A stretch of DNA of 64,000 nucleotides from Deltaproteobacteria bacterium (GCA_016218815.1 JACRCX010000120.1:1-64000), one strand, 5' to 3'. Counted from the first letter of the stretch, positions 1 to 9,634 are shown. The notes: generated by a model from the sequence alone, not told the origin. Translations and numbers: made by a program.

Positions 1-457
1 CGCGGTAGTTGCCCACGCCGTCGCCGTCCGGGTCGACGTCGCCCTCCTCCGTGTCGCTGATCGTGTTCCCGTCCGCGTCCAGGTCGCGGAAGTCGGGCAC
101 CGTGTCGTTGTCCGAGTCCAGCGGCGGCGTCTCGCAGTCCAGGTCGCCCGCCTCGGACGAGTCGGCGATCGTGTCGCCGTCGCTGTCGTCGTCCTGCGAG
201 TCGGGCGTGGTGTCGCCGTCCGTGTCCACCGTGCCGCCGCCCTCGTCGACGTTCAGGATGTAGTCCCGGTCGCGGTCGTTGCCGCTGTCGCAGTTCCGCG
301 GCCGCGGCACGTCCACCGACCCGTCGCCGTCGGTCGACCCGTCGCCGACGTCGGTGTCCCCGTCTCCCGTGAGAGTCGAATCCGGATTGTTGCAGGCCGC
401 CACGGCCGCGAACACGAGGATCGCCGGCCAAGCCGCTGGGTTCTTCGTTCGGATCAT
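1..457 (-). CDS. Thrombospondin type 3-like repeat lipoprotein (partial)
   Basis: The gene runs leftward off the window, so only the first 152 codons are visible. It opens with ATG at 457-455 behind a clear AGGAGG site (gcaggaggtacacc before the ATG). The product starts MIRTKNPAAWP, has a hydrophobic stretch and a lipobox-like VAAC near residue 22, and should be an exported lipoprotein. After the cysteine the chain is dominated by Asp/Gly/Thr repeats such as DGDTTPDSQDDDSDGD and DSDNDTVPDF, the pattern of calcium-binding thrombospondin type 3 repeats. A cell-surface structural role is inferred; no catalytic domain is visible in the part present. Confidence 0.8.
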   Translation of the reverse strand, partial: MIRTKNPAAWPAILVFAAVAACNNPDSTLTGDGDTDVGDGSTDGDGSVDVPRPRNCDSGNDRDRDYILNVDEGGGTVDTDGDTTPDSQDDDSDGDTIADSSEAGDLDCETPPLDSDNDTVPDFRDLDADGNTISDTEEGDVDPDGDGVGNYR

Positions 458-531
458 GGTGTACCTCCTGCCAGGCCGAGGGAGTGTACGGGCCGTTCCG
501 CACCTTGTCCAGCGCCACCGGTTTCCCCGCT

Positions 532-576
532 TTCCCGCTCTTCCTGCTCTTCCCGCTCTTCCCGCTCTTCCCGCTC
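532..576. repeat. Five tandem copies of a 9-bp unit (ttcccgctc)
   Basis: Five consecutive 9-mers lie here: four ttcccgctc and one ttcctgctc, followed by a degenerate ttcccccga. They sit in the spacer between the divergent lipoprotein gene and the arginine decarboxylase gene. The strand asymmetry (pyrimidine-rich on +) suggests slipped-strand expansion. A promoter-spacing or transcript role is only a possibility. Confidence 0.8.
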
Positions 577-638
577 TTCCCCCGATTCCTGTTGCCCTCG
601 CGTCCCGCTTTTGGCACAAGGCGGCTGGAGGAAGGGCG

Positions 639-1346
639 ATGACGGCACGGGGCAGGAAGGACAAGGAGGACGCCGGGGCAAGTCCGGCGGTCGCGGTCGC
701 GGGCGGGGTCGGCGGGGACACGGCGCCGAACGGCTGCGAGGCGCCGCCGCCCGGCCCCGTCCTGGCGCCGGCGGCCGCGCCGCCGCGCTCGATGCCGTTG
801 CCGATGGTCCCGCGCTTCGTCTTCTTCACCAAGGGCTGCGGCGTGCACCGGCAGCGGCTGCAGTCGTTCGAGCTGTCGCTGCGCCGCGCCGGCATCGCAC
901 CCCTGAACCTCGTGCGCGTGTCGAGCATCTTCCCGCCGGGCTGCGCGGTGATCACCCGCGAGCGGGGACTGCAGCACCTGCACCATGGCGAGATCACGTT
1001 CGTCGTCATCGCGCAGGCCGAGACCAACGAGCCGAACCGCCTGGTCAGCGCCTCGATCGGTCTGGCGACGCCGGCCGACCCGACCATGTACGGCTACCTT
1101 TCCGAACACCACGGCTTCGGGCAGACGGCGAAGAAGGCCGGGGACTACGCCGAGGACCTCGCCGCCACCATGCTCGCCTCCACCCTCGGCATCGAGTTCG
1201 ATCCCGACAAGGACTACGACCAGCGGCGCGAGATCTACCGCATGAGCGGCCGCATCGTGCGCACCCGCAGCATCACCCAGAGCGCCGAAGGCGACAAGGA
1301 CGGACTGTGGACCACCGTGGTCGCCGCCGCCGTGTTGTTGTTCTAG
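639..1346 (+). CDS. pdaD: Pyruvoyl-dependent arginine decarboxylase
   Basis: Converts arginine to agmatine and CO2 using a covalently bound pyruvoyl group made by self-cleavage. The family signature is visible: FFTKGCGVH at residues 62-70, then the cleavage region LVRVSSIFPPGC, where the chain should break between Ser95 and Ser96. Archaeal and chlamydial homologues are about 160-195 residues; from this ATG the protein has 235, with an extra Ala/Pro-rich leader of about 50 residues. The ATG at 639 has a strong site (ctggaggaagggcg) just upstream. A shorter start at 792 (MPLPMVPRF) would give 184 residues but has no good site. The two ureohydrolase-family genes that follow support a polyamine operon making putrescine through agmatine. 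Confidence 0.88.
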   Translation: MTARGRKDKEDAGASPAVAVAGGVGGDTAPNGCEAPPPGPVLAPAAAPPRSMPLPMVPRFVFFTKGCGVHRQRLQSFELSLRRAGIAPLNLVRVSSIFPPGCAVITRERGLQHLHHGEITFVVIAQAETNEPNRLVSASIGLATPADPTMYGYLSEHHGFGQTAKKAGDYAEDLAATMLASTLGIEFDPDKDYDQRREIYRMSGRIVRTRSITQSAEGDKDGLWTTVVAAAVLLF

Positions 1347-1350
1347 GGTG

Positions 1351-2241
1351 ATGGCCCCTCCTTTCCTGACGGCTGAGAACCTCCCGGACGCCACGCGCGC
1401 GTGGGCCGTGGTGGTCCCCGTGCCGTTCGATCGCTGCGCCGCTCCCGCACCCGGCGCGCGGCTCGCTCCCGCCGAGATCGTGGCGGCGTCGCACCAGGTC
1501 GAGACTCACGACCTGGAGGCCGGATGCGATCCCACCGACCGCGGGCTTTTCACCGCTCCGCCGCTCGAGCTGGACTACTCGACCGAGGACGTCGCGCTCG
1601 CACCGATCGGCGACGCGGTCGAGGCCCACGCGCGCGCCGGCCGTTTCGCGCTCCTGCTCGGCGGCGAGGCCACCGTCCTGGCCGGCAGCGCGCGCGGATT
1701 GGCACGGCTCGGACGCGGCGGCGTGGTGCGGCTCGAGGGCGTGCTCGGTTGCGAAGACGTCCGCCACGGACTGCGCGCCGTCCCGCGCACCGCCACCCGA
1801 CGAGCCTCGGAGCTGCTGCCCGTGCGTTCCTCCGGCTGGCGACTGGCCGCGGAGGAGGCGCGCGCGTTCGCCACCGGGAAGGACCTGGCCGGGCCGACCG
1901 CGCGCCGTCTGGCCGCGCGACCCGGAGTGGCGCCCGCCACCGCCGACGAAGTGGTCGCCGGCCTGCCGCAGGACGTCTGGCTAGCCCTCGACCTCGGCGT
2001 CCTCGACCCGTCGGCGTTGCCGATGCCGGGCAACCTCGAGCCGGGCGGCCTGGCCTACGCCGATCTGACCGCCCTCCTCACGAACGTGTTCGCCTCGCGC
2101 CGGGTGCTCGGCGCGGAGCTGACGGGCCTGTGTCCGCCGACCGGCGACGTGCTGCCGGCCTTCGTCGCCGCGCGACTCGGGCTGCGCATCCTCGCCCTCG
2201 CCCATCGGCAGCGGTTCCCGGGTGGGGACGGCCGGCGATGA
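1351..2241 (+). CDS. Ureohydrolase-family protein lacking metal ligands (probable pseudoenzyme)
   Basis: The fold is recognisable as arginase/agmatinase from LLLGGEATVLAG at residues 101-112 and from the C-terminal ALDLGVLDPSALPMPGN. Nearly every manganese ligand is missing. GGEH reads GGEA (Ala107), the FDAHxD segment is replaced by VVRLEGVLGCEDV, and the DxD pair reads DLG. It starts at ATG 1351, or GTG 1348, four bases after the decarboxylase stop. It overlaps the intact agmatinase by the ATGA motif at 2238-2241, so the two are translationally coupled. It is probably not a hydrolase; a non-catalytic partner or regulator of the next gene's product is the simplest reading, but that role is inferred. 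Confidence 0.8.
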   Translation: MAPPFLTAENLPDATRAWAVVVPVPFDRCAAPAPGARLAPAEIVAASHQVETHDLEAGCDPTDRGLFTAPPLELDYSTEDVALAPIGDAVEAHARAGRFALLLGGEATVLAGSARGLARLGRGGVVRLEGVLGCEDVRHGLRAVPRTATRRASELLPVRSSGWRLAAEEARAFATGKDLAGPTARRLAARPGVAPATADEVVAGLPQDVWLALDLGVLDPSALPMPGNLEPGGLAYADLTALLTNVFASRRVLGAELTGLCPPTGDVLPAFVAARLGLRILALAHRQRFPGGDGRR

Positions 2242-3098
2242 ACGGCGGCGGCGCGGAGTCGTCGGGACGGACGTGCGGGTTCGTCGCCTCGCCCTACGAA
2301 GCCACCGCCTCGTTCGTGGCCGGCTGCGCCTTCGGGCCGGAGGCCATCGCGACGGAGCTGGAACGGGCGGCGCACACGGACCTGCGGCCCGGGTTCGCCC
2401 AGGTCGACGACTGGACGTGGGTCGAGGCGCACCACCGCTCGGTCGTCGTCCCGGATACCATGCGGCGCGACGTCGAGAGCTGGACCCGCGCGCTGCTCGT
2501 CGCCGGCCGGCTGCCGATCCTCGTCGGCGGCGAGCACACGGTGACCGCGGGAGCGCTCGCGGCGTTCGACGACCCTTCGTCGATCACGGTCGTGCAGTTC
2601 GACGCCCACGCCGACCTCCGGCAAGCCTACGAAGGGACGCCGTGGAACCACGCCTGCGCCATGCGCCGCGCGCTCGACCGCGGCCACCCGCTCGTCCAGC
2701 TCGGCATTCGCTCCGCGGTGCGGGAGGAGATTGGCGAGGTCTACGGCGTGGGCGCGGACGGCTCCTCCGGGCTGCTGCTCCGTTGCGGGCCGCCGCCGGC
2801 ACGCCTGCTGACGCGCAGCGGGCTGCGCGACCGCGGACTGGACGAAGTCCTGGACGGCATTGGCGCGCGCATCTACGTCACGATCGACCTGGATGTACTG
2901 GATCCCGGCTGCGCGCCCGGCGTTGGGACGCCCGAGCCGGACGGCCTCTCATTCTGGGAGCTGCTCGACGCGCTGGAGCGGATCCTGGGAGGACGCACGC
3001 TGGCGGGCGCCGACGTCGTGGAGCTGTGCCCCGCGCGCGACGACGGGCGGACCGCGCGGCTGGCCGCACGGCTCACCGCGTTCCTGGGGACCGCCTGA
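2238..3098 (+). CDS. speB: Agmatinase (agmatine ureohydrolase)
   Basis: Hydrolyses agmatine to putrescine and urea, the step after arginine decarboxylase. All binuclear manganese ligands of the family are present: GGEH with His100, FDAHAD with Asp122, His124 and Asp126, and TIDLDVLDP with Asp217 and Asp219, followed by GTPEPDGLSF and a late ELCP. At 286 residues it has the usual length. Its ATG lies inside the stop of the preceding inactive paralogue (ATGA overlap). Arginase or another guanidino hydrolase cannot be excluded by motifs alone, but the decarboxylase neighbour points to agmatine. Its last 26 bases overlap the convergent methyltransferase gene. Confidence 0.88.
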   Translation: MNGGGAESSGRTCGFVASPYEATASFVAGCAFGPEAIATELERAAHTDLRPGFAQVDDWTWVEAHHRSVVVPDTMRRDVESWTRALLVAGRLPILVGGEHTVTAGALAAFDDPSSITVVQFDAHADLRQAYEGTPWNHACAMRRALDRGHPLVQLGIRSAVREEIGEVYGVGADGSSGLLLRCGPPPARLLTRSGLRDRGLDEVLDGIGARIYVTIDLDVLDPGCAPGVGTPEPDGLSFWELLDALERILGGRTLAGADVVELCPARDDGRTARLAARLTAFLGTA

Positions 3099-4665
3099 AG
3101 CGCTGGATTCGGGCGGTGAAGCCGCCCATGTCCACCTCGCGGTCCAGGTCCGCGTGCAGACCATGCTCTTCCGCGATGCGCCGGGATGCGTCGGGCCGGG
3201 GCGAGATCCACACCATGCGCCCGTCCCGGGCCAGCACCCGGGCGGCGTGCGCGACGAAGCGCTCGAGCGTCTCGCCGAGATCGCGGTGATCGGCGGTCCG
3301 GCGGCCCATCGGCGGGTTGGTCACGATCAGCGTCGGAGGAGCGGGCGGGACGAACGTCGTGCCGTCCGCCCGCTCGAGCCGGATCGGGACGCCGGCGGCG
3401 GCGCCGTTGCGCTCGGCGGCGTCGAGCGCGCGGGGGTCGGTGTCGGTGCCCAGGAGCAAGGCGCAGCGTCCCAGCAGGGCGCGCTCGATCAGCTCGGCGC
3501 CGGAGCCGGCGAAGGGATCCCAGACGACGTCGTGGTCGCCGAGGCCGCCCAGGCGGGCGAGGGCGGCTGCGAGCGTCGGGTGCGAGGCCGCGGGAACGTC
3601 GGCCACGCGCCAGGCGAACCGCGGATCGGCCAGGCCTCGCGGGAACAGGTCGATGTACGCCTCGCCGCGGCGCTCGAGCACCACGGCCTCCCAGGTGCTG
3701 TTCGTCGGGTCGTTGCGCAGCTCGGGCCGGCGCTCGGCGACGCGCCGCGCGCACTCCCAGACCAGCGCGCGCCGGTGGCCGCCGCCGGCGAAGGCGAGGC
3801 GCCAGCGGATCGCGCCGGCGGTGAAGCGGCGCAGGAGCGAGAACGACGCGTCGCCCGCAAGGGCCCGGACGACGCCGTCGGCGAGCGGGTCGGCGGCCTG
3901 CGGCTCGAGCGGGAAGGCAAAGCCCAGCGCGGTGCGGGCGCGCCACGCGGACTCGAGCGTCCCGTGGAGCACCGCTTCGACACGCCCGCGGGCGACGATC
4001 CGCGTCTGCCAGGCCGCACCCAGCTCCTCGACCAGGACTTCCTCCAGGCCGGCGCGGCAGAAGAAGACGATGGGCAGGGGACTCTCCGGGGCGACGGACC
4101 CATCGATGCGCGAGGGCTCGGCGCGGTCCACGGTCCGTTCGAGCATCATGCGAGCGCGGGCGGCGATCGGTTGCAACAGCGGATCGGCATCCGGAGCGTC
4201 GCGGAGGGCCTCGAGCGCCCTCGGGCCGCCGATCTTGCCCAGCGCCTCGGCGAGGGCGCGCCGGAGATCGGGGGTGGCGGCGGCACTCCACGCCCGCAGG
4301 AGCGCCTCCTCGGATCGCGGACCCGGACGCTTGCCCAGGGCCCGGGCGGCGCGGCGGCGCGTCGCCGGATCGGGATCTTCCAGCGCCTTTTCGAGCAGGT
4401 GGGGCGCGGCTTCGGCATTTCCCGCGGTGCGGTGGACGAGCCAGAGCAGGCGCGCGCGGGCGGGAGGCTCGGCCGTCGCGAAGCGTTCGAGTGCGGCGGG
4501 GAGCACGGCGAGCTGGAGGCGGATCAGGGCGTTCAGGGCGCCGTCGGCGACATCTTCGTCCGTGTCGGCCAGCAACTCGAACAGCGCGGGGACGTCCCGC
4601 ACGCCCGGGGTGAACCCCCGGTCGAGCACCATTCTCCTCAGCTCCGCATCGTCCCGCCGCGCCAT
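3073..4665 (-). CDS. HEAT-repeat protein fused to THUMP-type RNA methyltransferase
   Basis: The N-terminal third (about residues 1-190) is helical HEAT-like repeats, for example DPDPATRRRAARALGK and TPDLRRALAEALGKIG. The remainder resembles RlmKL/Trm14-class methyltransferases: a THUMP-like region beginning PIVFFCRAGLEEVLVEELG, a SAM-binding segment VVWDPFAGSGAELIERAL, and the catalytic TNPPMGRR motif typical of N2/N6 amino methylation of RNA. The product should modify tRNA or rRNA in the cytoplasm; the target is unknown. The ATG at 4665 is preceded by GAGGAG. Fusion of a HEAT array to this catalytic module is unusual and might serve as an RNA- or partner-binding platform. It converges on and slightly overlaps the agmatinase gene. 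Confidence 0.75.
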   Translation of the reverse strand: MARRDDAELRRMVLDRGFTPGVRDVPALFELLADTDEDVADGALNALIRLQLAVLPAALERFATAEPPARARLLWLVHRTAGNAEAAPHLLEKALEDPDPATRRRAARALGKRPGPRSEEALLRAWSAAATPDLRRALAEALGKIGGPRALEALRDAPDADPLLQPIAARARMMLERTVDRAEPSRIDGSVAPESPLPIVFFCRAGLEEVLVEELGAAWQTRIVARGRVEAVLHGTLESAWRARTALGFAFPLEPQAADPLADGVVRALAGDASFSLLRRFTAGAIRWRLAFAGGGHRRALVWECARRVAERRPELRNDPTNSTWEAVVLERRGEAYIDLFPRGLADPRFAWRVADVPAASHPTLAAALARLGGLGDHDVVWDPFAGSGAELIERALLGRCALLLGTDTDPRALDAAERNGAAAGVPIRLERADGTTFVPPAPPTLIVTNPPMGRRTADHRDLGETLERFVAHAARVLARDGRMVWISPRPDASRRIAEEHGLHADLDREVDMGGFTARIQRFRRSPGTR

Positions 4666-4774
4666 CGCTCCTCGCTGCCGTCGCCGCGTACCACGACGGG
4701 TCTTCGGAGTCGACCCGCGACACCGAGCCTCCCCCGGTTGACGCCGCGGTGCCGGGTGACTAGGTTCCGGCGCC

Positions 4775-5341
4775 GTGCAGAGGAAGACCACGAGCAACGA
4801 ATGGCGGAGCACGACCGTGCTTGCGGTGCGGCGCGGGGGCGAGATCGTCGTCATCGGCGACGGCCAGGTCTCGGTCGGCAACATGATCGTCAAGCACGGC
4901 GCGCGGAAGGTGCGGCGGCTGGGCGACGAGGGGGCGATCGTGGCCGGGTTCGCGGGGGCGAGCGCGGACGCGATCACGCTGTTCGAGCGGCTGGAGAGCC
5001 AGCTCAAGGCGCACGCGGGGAACCTGACGCGCGCCGCGGTGGAGTTGGCCAAGGAGTGGCGTTCCGACCGCGTGCTGCGCCGCCTGGACGCGATGATGCT
5101 GGCCGCGGACGGCCGGCGGATGTTCGTGCTTTCGGGGACGGGCGACGTCTTGGAGCCGGACGGCGACTGCGCGGCGATCGGCTCGGGCGGCGGCTACGCG
5201 CAGGCCGCGGCGCGGGCGCTCCTGGAGAACACCGGCCTCCCGGCGCGGGAGATCGCGGAGAAGGCGATGGGGCTGGCGGCCGAGCTGTGCGTATTCACCA
5301 ACCGCAACTTCACCGTCGAGGCCGTGGCGGCCAAGGGCTGA
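4775..5341 (+). CDS. hslV: ATP-dependent protease peptidase subunit HslV
   Basis: Threonine peptidase of the HslUV (ClpYQ) proteasome-like complex. The hallmark sequences are TTVLAVRRGGEIVVIGDGQ, then KVRRL and FAGASADA, and later IGSGGGYAQAAARALLENT. The only possible start after the in-frame TGA at 4757 is GTG 4775, which leaves a 12-residue leader before the presumed catalytic Thr13. Many HslV proteins expose the Thr after Met removal only, so this one should be processed more like a propeptide form. It is followed by hslU after 31 bp, a two-gene operon. Confidence 0.95.
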   Translation: MQRKTTSNEWRSTTVLAVRRGGEIVVIGDGQVSVGNMIVKHGARKVRRLGDEGAIVAGFAGASADAITLFERLESQLKAHAGNLTRAAVELAKEWRSDRVLRRLDAMMLAADGRRMFVLSGTGDVLEPDGDCAAIGSGGGYAQAAARALLENTGLPAREIAEKAMGLAAELCVFTNRNFTVEAVAAKG

Positions 5342-5372
5342 CGCAGGCGCCTCGGACCGGAAAGGACTCCCG

Positions 5373-6746
5373 ATGGCATCCCCCGACGCGCCCGCCGAAT
5401 CCGGGGCCTCGATGTTCACCCCGCGCGAGATCGTGTCCGAGCTGGACCGTTTCGTCATCGGCCAGGACAAGGCGAAGCGCGCGGTGGCGGTGGCGCTGCG
5501 GAACCGCTGGCGCCGGCGCCGCGTGGCCCAGGAGCTGCGCGACGAGATCGCGCCCAAGAACATCCTGATGATGGGGCCTACGGGCGTGGGCAAGACCGAG
5601 ATCGCCCGGCGTCTGGCGAAGCTCGCGCAGGCGCCGTTCCTCAAGGTCGAGGCGACGAAGTTCACCGAGGTCGGTTACGTGGGCCGCGACGTGGACTCGA
5701 TGATCCGCGACCTGGTCGAGCTGGCGATCCGCGAGGTCAAGGGGGAGCTCGAGCTGGGGGTGCGGCACAAGGCGGCCGAGCAGGCGGAGGAGCGGATGCT
5801 GGTGCACCTGCTCAAGACCCGTCCGCGCGGCAGCTTCGACGAGAGTCCGGCGGCCGATCGCGAGGCGAAGGACGCCCTGCGCGCGCGGCTGCGCGCCGGC
5901 GAGCTGGACGGCGACCTGGTGGAGATCGAGGTCCAGGATCGCGGCGGGCCCGCGGTCGAGGTGTTCAGCGCCTCGGGCATGGAAGAGCTGGAATTCAAGT
6001 TCCAGGACATGTTCGCCAACCTGCCGGGCGTGGGGCAGCGCAAGCGCCAGCGCAAGGTCAAGGTCAAGGAGGCGCTGCGGGTGTTCGCCGACCAGGAGGC
6101 GGGGAAGCTCATCGACATGGAGTCGGTGGTCGCCGAGGCCAAGTCGCGGGTCGAGCAGTCGGGCATCGTGTTCCTGGACGAGTTGGACAAGGTCGCGGTG
6201 CGCGAGCGCGGGGGGCAGGGACCGGACGTCTCGCGCGAGGGCGTGCAGCGGGATCTGCTGCCGCTGGTCGAGGGCACGACGGTGACGACCAAGCACGGGC
6301 CCGTGCACACCGACCACATCCTGTTCATCGCCGCCGGCGCGTTCCACGTCACGCGACCGTCCGATCTCATCCCCGAGCTGCAGGGGCGATTCCCGATCCG
6401 CGTCGAGCTGGGGCCCCTGGGCAAGGAAGAGTTCGTGCGAATCCTCCGGGAGCCGCAGAACGCGCTGCTCAAGCAGCAGACCGCGCTGCTGGCGACCGAG
6501 GACGTCTCGCTCTCGTTCACCGACGACGCGGTCGACGCCATCGCCGAGATCGCAGCCGACGTCAACCGCCGCGCCGAGAACATCGGCGCGCGGCGCCTGC
6601 ACACCGTGCTCGAGGCGCTGCTCGAGGAGGTCTCGTTCACCGCGCCGGAGAAGCCGGGGAGCGAGGTCCGGATCGACGGCGACGAGGTGCGCCGGCGGCT
6701 GGCGCATCTGGTGCAGGACGTGGATCTGGCGCGCTACATCTTGTAG
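5373..6746 (+). CDS. hslU: ATP-dependent protease ATPase subunit HslU
   Basis: AAA+ unfoldase that feeds substrates to HslV. The Walker A motif GPTGVGKTE is at residues 68-76, the Walker B motif is GIVFLDELDKV, and the pore-type segment KFTEVGYVGRDVDSM follows Walker A. The intermediate I domain is present between them. The C-terminus ends DLARYIL, close to the conserved HslU tail that inserts into HslV. Length 457 is standard. The start at 5373 lies behind ggaaaggactcccg. Confidence 0.96.
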   Translation: MASPDAPAESGASMFTPREIVSELDRFVIGQDKAKRAVAVALRNRWRRRRVAQELRDEIAPKNILMMGPTGVGKTEIARRLAKLAQAPFLKVEATKFTEVGYVGRDVDSMIRDLVELAIREVKGELELGVRHKAAEQAEERMLVHLLKTRPRGSFDESPAADREAKDALRARLRAGELDGDLVEIEVQDRGGPAVEVFSASGMEELEFKFQDMFANLPGVGQRKRQRKVKVKEALRVFADQEAGKLIDMESVVAEAKSRVEQSGIVFLDELDKVAVRERGGQGPDVSREGVQRDLLPLVEGTTVTTKHGPVHTDHILFIAAGAFHVTRPSDLIPELQGRFPIRVELGPLGKEEFVRILREPQNALLKQQTALLATEDVSLSFTDDAVDAIAEIAADVNRRAENIGARRLHTVLEALLEEVSFTAPEKPGSEVRIDGDEVRRRLAHLVQDVDLARYIL

Positions 6747-6812
6747 GGGGCTGGGGGGTGGGGTGACGGGGGCAAGAGGGGATCGGGGGCTGGGGGCTGG
6801 GGGCTGGCAGGA
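6747..6812 (+). other. G-rich spacer with quadruplex-forming runs
   Basis: The spacer between hslU and argF is almost pure G with repeated gggggct units and at least eight runs of four or more G on the + strand. It could fold as a G-quadruplex in the transcript. It resembles other low-complexity patches in this window and may be a simple-sequence insertion rather than a control element. Confidence 0.6.
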
Positions 6813-6846
6813 CCGGGCGGCGGGGCGACCCGCGGGAGGCGAGACG

Positions 6847-7761
<915 letters not shown>

Positions 7762-7838
7762 GCCGCCGCACCAACGTTCCGCCGCTCCACCGCACCATTT
7801 GAGGCGCGCCGCCTCTCTTTGATACTCTCTGCCGCTCG

Positions 7839-9584
7839 ATGGGGACGGATCGCCATCACTCCGAAGTTCCGCGCCGGGTTGCGGCCACGTCGCTCGCCGA
7901 CGTGCCGTTGTCGGCCGAGGAGGGATTCATCCTGTCCCAGATCGACGGCAAGACGTCGGTGGACGACCTGGAGCTGATCACCGGGCTGGGCGGGGAGTCG
8001 CTGGGGGCGGCGCTGGAGCGGCTGCTCTCGTTGGGGTTGATCGAGACCGGTCCGGTGGTTCGTCCGGGTCGGGGCGTGGCGCGACCGGCCATCGTGCCGG
8101 ATCGCCCCCCGACGGAGCCGCCGGCGGCCGGAGAGCGGCTGCGGGCTCCGGGTGGGTTCCGGCCCACGCAATCTTCCGAGCGGGAGACGCGGCCGGCGCC
8201 TGCGAGCGAACCGCGCGGGGCGGCGAAGCAGCGGGAGGGGACTTCCCGCAGCCAGCGCACGCCCGATTCGCGACGCGAGGCGCCGGAGGACGCTTCCGGA
8301 CCGCGGGAGCCGGACCCGGGGAAGGAGGCGCCGCCGGGCATCGACGCGGACGGGAAGCGGGGCGGGGAAGCGGCCCGCGAGTCCTCGGCCGGGCCGTCCA
8401 TGCCACCGGGAGCTCGGGTGGATCCGGCGACGTTCACGGAGGAAGCGCTGCGGCGGATCGACACCTTCCTCCTGCGCGCCAACTCGGCCGACTTCTACCG
8501 CCTGCTGGGAGTGGGCCGGCAGGCCGAGCGCCCGGCGATCCGGTCGGCGTATTTCGGGCTGGCCAAGGAGTTCCACCCCGACGCCTACTTCGGCCGCACC
8601 CTCGGCGTGGTCAAGCCGAAGCTGGAACGCATCTTCCGGCAGATCACGCGCGCGTACGAGGTGCTGTCGCGCTCGGCGAGCCGCAAGGAGTACGACGTCT
8701 ACCTGAAGGGCCAGGCGGTCCTGGGGGGCCAGGAAGAGGAGGAACAGGCCTGGGCCGAGGAGGAACGTCGCCGCAGTGCGGAGCCGACTCCCCCTTCGCC
8801 GGAGGCGGCGGCGGAGGCAGCGGTCGGGTCGGCGGGCGCCGCGGCGGCGGGGGAACCCGCCGCGCAGGCTGTTGCGCCGCCGGCGACAGGACCCGCGGCC
8901 GGGCCACCCTTGAGTTCACCGGCGGATCAGGGTATCCACACAGGCGCGCGGGCGAGCGTGCCGCCGCCGCGCGGCGGACCCAGTTCCGCCGATGCCTGGC
9001 GCAGGGAGCGGACGGTGCGGCAGCTGGCGGCGGTGCTTTCCGGCGGGCGCCGGCGGCCGGTTCAGGATCGCCGGGGTGCCGACTATCTCGTGGAGGCGGA
9101 GTCGGCCGCGAAGGAGGAGGAGTGGGGACGAGTGGTCGGCCTGCTCGAGGCGGCGCAGCGGCTGGGGCTGAACGAGGCCGAGGCGACCCGGGCGGGGGCG
9201 TTGCAGGCGACGGCCGCCGGCCAACTGGCGCGGATCAGCGCGGGGCAGGCGCGGTTTGCCGAGTCCACGGGCGACGTGGAGGGCGCGCTGCGCCACGTGG
9301 AGCAGGCCTGCAAGTTCGGCCCCGATGTCGCCGACCACTGGGACATGCGGGCGAGGCTCCTCTTGCGCCTCGGTCGCGAGCTGCACCAGGCTCGCGACGC
9401 GGCGATGCGGGCGATCCGGTTGGAGCCCAAGGTGCTCGGGTACCGCACGACGATGATCCGTGTCTACCTCGTCGCCGGCCTGCCGAAGAACGCGCGGCGC
9501 GAGGCGGACGCGGCGCTCGAGATCGACTCGTCCGACCGCCAGATCCGGGCGCTCCTGGAAGAGGCGAAGTCGGCGCTGGAGTAG
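7839..9584 (+). CDS. J-domain protein with N-terminal winged-helix-like segment and C-terminal TPR
   Basis: A probable DnaK co-chaperone. Residues about 22-65 (LSAEEGFILSQIDGKTSVDDL) match the small domain often found at the start of myxobacterial regulatory or chaperone proteins. A Pro/Arg-rich linker follows. The J domain begins DFYRLLGVGRQ and carries an intact HPD tripeptide at residues 246-248. After a second low-complexity linker, the last 180 residues look like TPR helices (EWGRVVGLLEAAQRLGL, DVEGALRHVEQACKFGP). It has no zinc-finger or Gly/Phe region, so it is not classical DnaJ. dnaK starts 50 bp downstream on the same strand, which argues for a dedicated pair. Confidence 0.82.
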   Translation: MGTDRHHSEVPRRVAATSLADVPLSAEEGFILSQIDGKTSVDDLELITGLGGESLGAALERLLSLGLIETGPVVRPGRGVARPAIVPDRPPTEPPAAGERLRAPGGFRPTQSSERETRPAPASEPRGAAKQREGTSRSQRTPDSRREAPEDASGPREPDPGKEAPPGIDADGKRGGEAARESSAGPSMPPGARVDPATFTEEALRRIDTFLLRANSADFYRLLGVGRQAERPAIRSAYFGLAKEFHPDAYFGRTLGVVKPKLERIFRQITRAYEVLSRSASRKEYDVYLKGQAVLGGQEEEEQAWAEEERRRSAEPTPPSPEAAAEAAVGSAGAAAAGEPAAQAVAPPATGPAAGPPLSSPADQGIHTGARASVPPPRGGPSSADAWRRERTVRQLAAVLSGGRRRPVQDRRGADYLVEAESAAKEEEWGRVVGLLEAAQRLGLNEAEATRAGALQATAAGQLARISAGQARFAESTGDVEGALRHVEQACKFGPDVADHWDMRARLLLRLGRELHQARDAAMRAIRLEPKVLGYRTTMIRVYLVAGLPKNARREADAALEIDSSDRQIRALLEEAKSALE

Positions 9585-9634
9585 GTTGAAGCTCGGAACG
9601 GCTCCCGGCGAGGGGCGGCGGAGGAAGCAGGCGC

